Shown: positions 14,366-18,916 of the stretch, piece after piece
Layout of the letters: each line of letters starts with the position of its first letter
How positions within the stretch are numbered: position 1 is the stretch's first letter
Position numbers and translations under genes: made by a program
The notes under the pieces: generated by a model
The model's database searches: none
What the model was told of the DNA's origin: nothing
Seen by the model: the letters and a program-made list of their open reading frames with translations, nothing else
Source: Saccoglossus kowalevskii
Taxonomy: Eukaryota > Hemichordata > Enteropneusta > Harrimaniidae
Length of the DNA: 18,916 nucleotides
Assembly (NCBI RefSeq): GCF_000003605.2
Contig: NW_003116458.1
Coordinates: 105,649 to 124,564, forward strand
Direction: 5' to 3'

Positions 14366-17300
14366 TAATACCCTTGCGGACAAAATCTTCCGCACCCCAA
14401 ATATCTATATCTATAGCTCCACTTTTTTTAAAGTTCATAAATGTGTTTAAATAAAGAGAATGCACATCCGCCAAGAAGTGAGATCATCCGCATATTCACT
14501 TCACTTGAATCCCATTAAAACAAAATCCTTCATTCCCAATTTTTTGGCAATGCATTTTGTAGCTATTTTATAATCTGTTGGTAACTAATTTCTTTAAAAA
14601 TCTCTTTTTTATCTTTTTTTTCTCAATGGGGATAATTACACGTTGGCATTGGCTGTGAGACATGTGATCATGATCTTGTATCCAGGGACTTGGTTACATA
14701 CGATCCAAGCAATGGTAAGAAAACCAAGTAGAACTTCACTGAGAGACCATCATTCCCAGAGATTTTAGAATTGTTGTTTTAGTTTGTTTTCAGTTTTCCT
14801 TCAATGGACGTTATACGCAAATATTGTGCCAAATGAAATATCACCTCAAAATGTTACCCTGTCCTACAAAGTGAAAAAAAAACACACTTCAATACAATGT
14901 CAATAACAGTACATCTTCTTTTGCCATAGTCAGTTTATAGGACAACTATCTCAATATTAAACTTAAATCACGACACCGGGAAATGCGGACAATGACCCCT
15001 GTAGCATCGCCGTGGCTTGTCTTTAAACAGTTGTGTTAGCTGTTAATACAAAAACATTTTCCGCTGTATTCTGTAGTGCATACTAGTGAGAGGGGGGGGG
15101 GGTAGTCCGCACTGTCCCTGTCCCGACAGCCAATATGTGACCCGTAAAATGTGTGACCTTTCACATACAGACAGTTTTTTAAAGCTAAAACAACACCTTT
15201 CAGTTGTTTGTGTGGATGGGACAACGCTTTTTTGCAGATTTACAAGGGTTAGTTACAGCATTATATTTATTTTACATTGAATAGTGATAATGTAGACTGC
15301 TTTTGGCAAATTTGACTCAAAAAGGGTCCCAATGTCAGAAAGGTTGATCAATTTGTCCGGATTTAATAAACAGCTTACTAATGGCAGTATCCGCCTTACC
15401 TCCCATCACACCAAGAATTAGTACAAGTGTGTTAGTAAAGAAACCTTAAATATACTGTGCAAACATTGTTAACTTTTGATTTTTAAATACTAGATAAACC
15501 AGATACTTTTTCATGTTTTATAATTGTAGTGAATTCGGAAATGAACCGTGATTTTTGAAAAAACACACGCACACAGTGTTGGTAGTTATCGCACTTTAGT
15601 AGGCCTTACAGTAACATAGGGTACGTTTCCAGCTTTAGATGCAATGATTTATTATATTGCATTCGGCGACGCATCTCTCAGTCAAATAAAAACAGTTCAA
15701 TGAAATAATCATGGCCTTCAAAATAAGTAGGAGCCTAAAACGGAAGTTGAATATTGTGAGTACAGAAAAGTGTTTAATAAACACAGTGGTGTTGTGGTGC
15801 CAATTGTCAGACCGCATCTATAATATTGTCACCAATTAACTTACCGATGCGTTAATACTCAGGATGTTCGTCATTTCACACTACTTAACAGTTGTTAGCA
15901 GTCATGTGCTTTCCTGTGGTCAATAATGACAAAGGGACCAAATATTTGTTCCATAATTATCTCTGAATGCACTGTATGAATGTCACAATATACGTGAATT
16001 AAAGGACCCGCGTAGCTCCGCCTCAATGTGTTGTTAGAATTCTTTACATTCTTTGGGAAACACATCACCTATCCTATACATGTCTCTACCACAATGACTG
16101 TCAGTGAAATAATATAATTAATAACGTTAATGGTAACTGGCGTGGGATAAGATAACCGAGATGCAATGTAGTATTTTCGGGAAATTGAAGAAATTCGCCT
16201 GACACTGTGTTTAAAATAATGGAATCCTTATGCAAACAATGGCCCTTTTCAGAAAGTATCAAATTAACTCAATAACGTGGTTCTATTTTAACCAGGTTTT
16301 AAAAATAATACTTTTCAATAAAATAGTTTCGTATCACAACAGAGGTCAGTTACAATGACTATTCTGCACTTGATATCATTTTCTCCAAATTTTTCTATGA
16401 TGACTGCAAACGTGTTGAGTGCCATACTATATTGTCTCGTGTACTCCTACCATGATAACAAGAGAGATAGTAAATGTTTTCTTTGTATATTTGATCTCTA
16501 TAAGAGATGATTTTTCAGGTGTGTCGACAATCGTGCATTTTCTTCACTAAGAGCTTAATCCAAGATATTTGATTCAAACATTTATCTTTAAATAAAAATA
16601 TATTGAGATTTCCAAGTTCAAATCCACGTTTAATTCGCTTCGCATCGTTATTGTATTCATATCGTCATTTTTAAAAATTAGTACGATCAATTGTAGGGTT
16701 TATAGTAAATAATTTATAGAATGTGTGCTTACCAAACATGTTATAATCCATTATACAATCAGAAACTTCGCGAAAACATTTTTGTTGTTCTTACAAGCTG
16801 GTTATTATAGTTTTTTTAGTCTATTTTACAACTATTCGCTTCCATTATATTACTTAATAATAACCTTGTCGATGTGTGTGACCGTAGGACCAATTCATTA
16901 CAATAGTTTGCACGAGGCTTGCTATTCCGTGTTCGATTGGCGTAGTCGGTATTATACCGCCTTCTAGTCAGTCTCGTGGCATTCGATGCTGGGATTTGTG
17001 GCATCCAGTTGGAGGTCATATCATAGCTGTTGTTCATGTCTTCAATCATCGTCGCAAACCACGCCCTCTTTCGGCAACTGATGGTTGTCTCCTATTTTTT
17101 TTAGTTGGGCGGAAAAATATTCTGGCGGGCGAAAATGGTCTTCAATGCACGTACGTGAATCGTGACAGTGACGTCATAAGTAATAGCGCATGGGAGGAGA
17201 AGGAGCATTTCTCTGGAATAATGGTTTTCCTTCCATAAATAAATCTAAACAAGGATAAGTAAGGGCGACATATGCGATGGAGATCAAACGTGAATTGAAG

Positions 17301-18830
17301 AAGTCACGTGAATCGCGACATGATCACGAAATCGCAAAAGAAACCTTTATTCGGAAGTTCCAATGCAAACTAGTAAGAACTGGCTCGTATTCATCTCGTA
17401 TTCATCTCCTATCGTTTTTGACAGTGTCCTTGTATGTTCGAGAAGTGTGTGGTACGTGCGTTTTGCTCTTTCAAATCACCGTCCCTCAAGGTAGTATACG
17501 CAATCAAGCCCCTCTATCACCGGTCTGGAAACGCTTATTTGTTGAGCTGTCAATCTGACAGCTGGATTAGTGGGACAACGCTCGTGACGGCAATTTATTA
17601 GTTGTCTGAATTGTGGCTTATACGGTCACAGTGGATTGGTCAAAATAAAACCCATTTTACGAATAATTATCCATTATTTCACATTTTGACTTTACACGTT
17701 ATTCTCCGTGTTCGTTCCAATATGTTTTGACGTTTGTGTCGACCGACATGTAAACTTACTCAATGTTCTGGTTTCTGTTAAAACAACGGCTAATGTTTCA
17801 TTTTGGAAAGTTCAAACTGTGCTAAAAATGGTCAGCTGGTTAAATATAATTTAAAGATAGTCTGATTGACAGAATAATTGTTTGGCAGAAAGATTTTGTC
17901 TTTCATATAGATTTTTCCAATATTGGAGTTAATATTTATATTATACTCCAAGGAATAACGTTGAATGTCGTAACAAAAACAATTTTGTGCTTTTCATTTT
18001 GTACGTGGTCCATTACAGTTTCCACAAAATACGCATAATGTAGTGCAAGTTTCTGCTCAATTTACCTACGAGTGAATGGCGTAACTCGGTTAAGAAGTGT
18101 TTGGTCGTTAGAACAATCCGTTTCGAAATTGGTAAGGTATTTCTTTGAAAAAACTCGCTCTCAAAAAAAATGGATAACAAAAATGAAAAATGTATATCGT
18201 TTATAAGTATATGTATGTTGAATGACGCAGTGTTATAACAAGTAAGGCACAAGAGTATGGCTTCCTCTCAAACGTTGGCATTTGATGGCGCAGAATCGGA
18301 AATCCGGAAACAGTCGACCGTTTCAGGATAGGTAGGCGTGGCTAAAGCACTAGAAATATCTCAAATTTACTTGGATACAAGTGATCATTTTCAGCGGGAC
18401 ACGGATCTAAAACGGGTAACGTGTGGGTGGGCATTTCACAGGCACTTTAACTTCCGGAATAAGTACTTATCTGAAGGCGCCAACACTATATTTACCCGCT
18501 CTGAGCATTGGTACAATACTAGTAGATTGCATTTCATTTCCAGACCAGGGTACAGGAACTGTACTTGTACCAACTTCGGTTTCGTAAATAATCATTCAAT
18601 AATTTTACAATTTAGTCTAAGCTATCGGTAGAGAACTCTACTCCTATTCTATCAGCCATACATGGCTACCAAGGTGTAGCTACTGAGAATTAGCCAACTT
18701 TGTGGTTAGAATATCTAATCAGAAGAAATACAATTGATCAAAACTGAATAGCCAATACGAGTGAAACTAAAAATTGGAGATTATAACCATCGTTGCATAC
18801 ATGAAGTTGGATTTTCTTTTGTCTCTGCAG
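14366..18830. other. Intergenic stretch, no gene recognised
   Basis: This stretch is AT-rich, with only short open frames lacking family motifs. Around 17040-17280 there is a locally GC-richer segment with TGACGTCA (17169-17176), CACGTACGTG and GGGCGTGG words that might be promoter-like. A small duplication, TCGTATTCATC twice, lies at about 17386-17407. Confidence 0.5.
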
Positions 18831-18916
18831 AAGTTGCATGTTCCAGCATGTTCTGCACTTTCAAATGACAGCAACTTGCGAGAGTTCGCTTCTCGCCGCC
18901 AGACTTTCAAGTTCAT
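18831..18916 (+). CDS. Possible partial exon, BIR-like start (runs off the window)
   Basis: A strong acceptor, TTTTCTTTTGTCTCTGCAG, precedes 18831. One open frame from there reads KLHVPACSALSNDSNLREF then ASRRQTFKF to the window edge. The segment LREFASRRQTFKF resembles the opening helix of BIR domains (ExxRLxTFxxWP) in inhibitor-of-apoptosis proteins. Only 28 codons are visible, a second frame is also open, and none of the zinc-binding BIR residues fall within the window, so this is tentative. Confidence 0.3.

Noticed and set aside
13472-14474. Open frames on opposite strands at both ends of this interval
   Set aside because: They run through the arms of the fold-back element and do not encode similar or recognisable proteins.
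18257-18631. Plus-strand frames upstream of the possible BIR-like exon as its first exon
   Set aside because: The frame starting MASSQTLAFDG hits a stop just before its only nearby donor, and the longer frame at 18338 shows no motif or splice link to 18831.

Overview
The window is metazoan nuclear DNA: AT-rich, sparsely coding, with GT-AG introns, simple repeats and short transposon-like fold-backs. I see no bacterial operons, CRISPR array or rRNA, and I recognised no tRNA. A kringle-bearing secreted protease and the repeat types suggest a marine invertebrate (mollusc, annelid, brachiopod, cephalochordate or hemichordate). That placement is inference.

Only one gene can be reconstructed with confidence. 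It lies on the minus strand and runs from a TATA/Inr core promoter near 9934-9901, through a start codon at 9646-9644, to a stop at 1372-1370. Eight coding exons (9646-9544, 8154-8056, 6918-6847, 4554-4369, 3718-3598, 2877-2757, 2420-2123, 1635-1370) have GT-AG borders. All seven intron phases match (1,1,1,1,2,0,1), and together they give an open frame of 421 codons plus stop. The protein is a secreted astacin-family (M12A) zinc metalloprotease. In order it has a signal peptide, a long propeptide with an extra two-cysteine exon, an FEGD 'aspartate-switch' segment, a basic maturation cluster, a complete catalytic domain and, eight residues after the last catalytic cysteine, one complete kringle domain that ends the protein. 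The astacin-kringle architecture is the main finding. I do not recall it as a described astacin architecture, but I could not search for it.

Region by region: 1-1369 is 3' flank or 3' UTR and contains a compact 123-bp fold-back at 496-618. From 1370 to 9904 is the astacin-kringle gene. Its introns hold a GC-rich repeat fragment (about 2985-3085), two CRE-like palindromes (about 6616 and 6690), a 10-bp-arm hairpin (about 7093), a MITE-like element (about 7658-7820) and a perfect (TTCTA)18 microsatellite (8481-8570). From 9935 to about 18830 I find no convincing gene. That stretch holds a dispersed 39-bp direct repeat (10532 and 11252), a pogo/Tigger-like transposon end (about 13116-13169) and an 852-bp imperfect fold-back with two internal tandem arrays (13514-14365). 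The last 86 bases (18831-18916) may be the start of a plus-strand exon of another gene, weakly resembling the beginning of a BIR domain.
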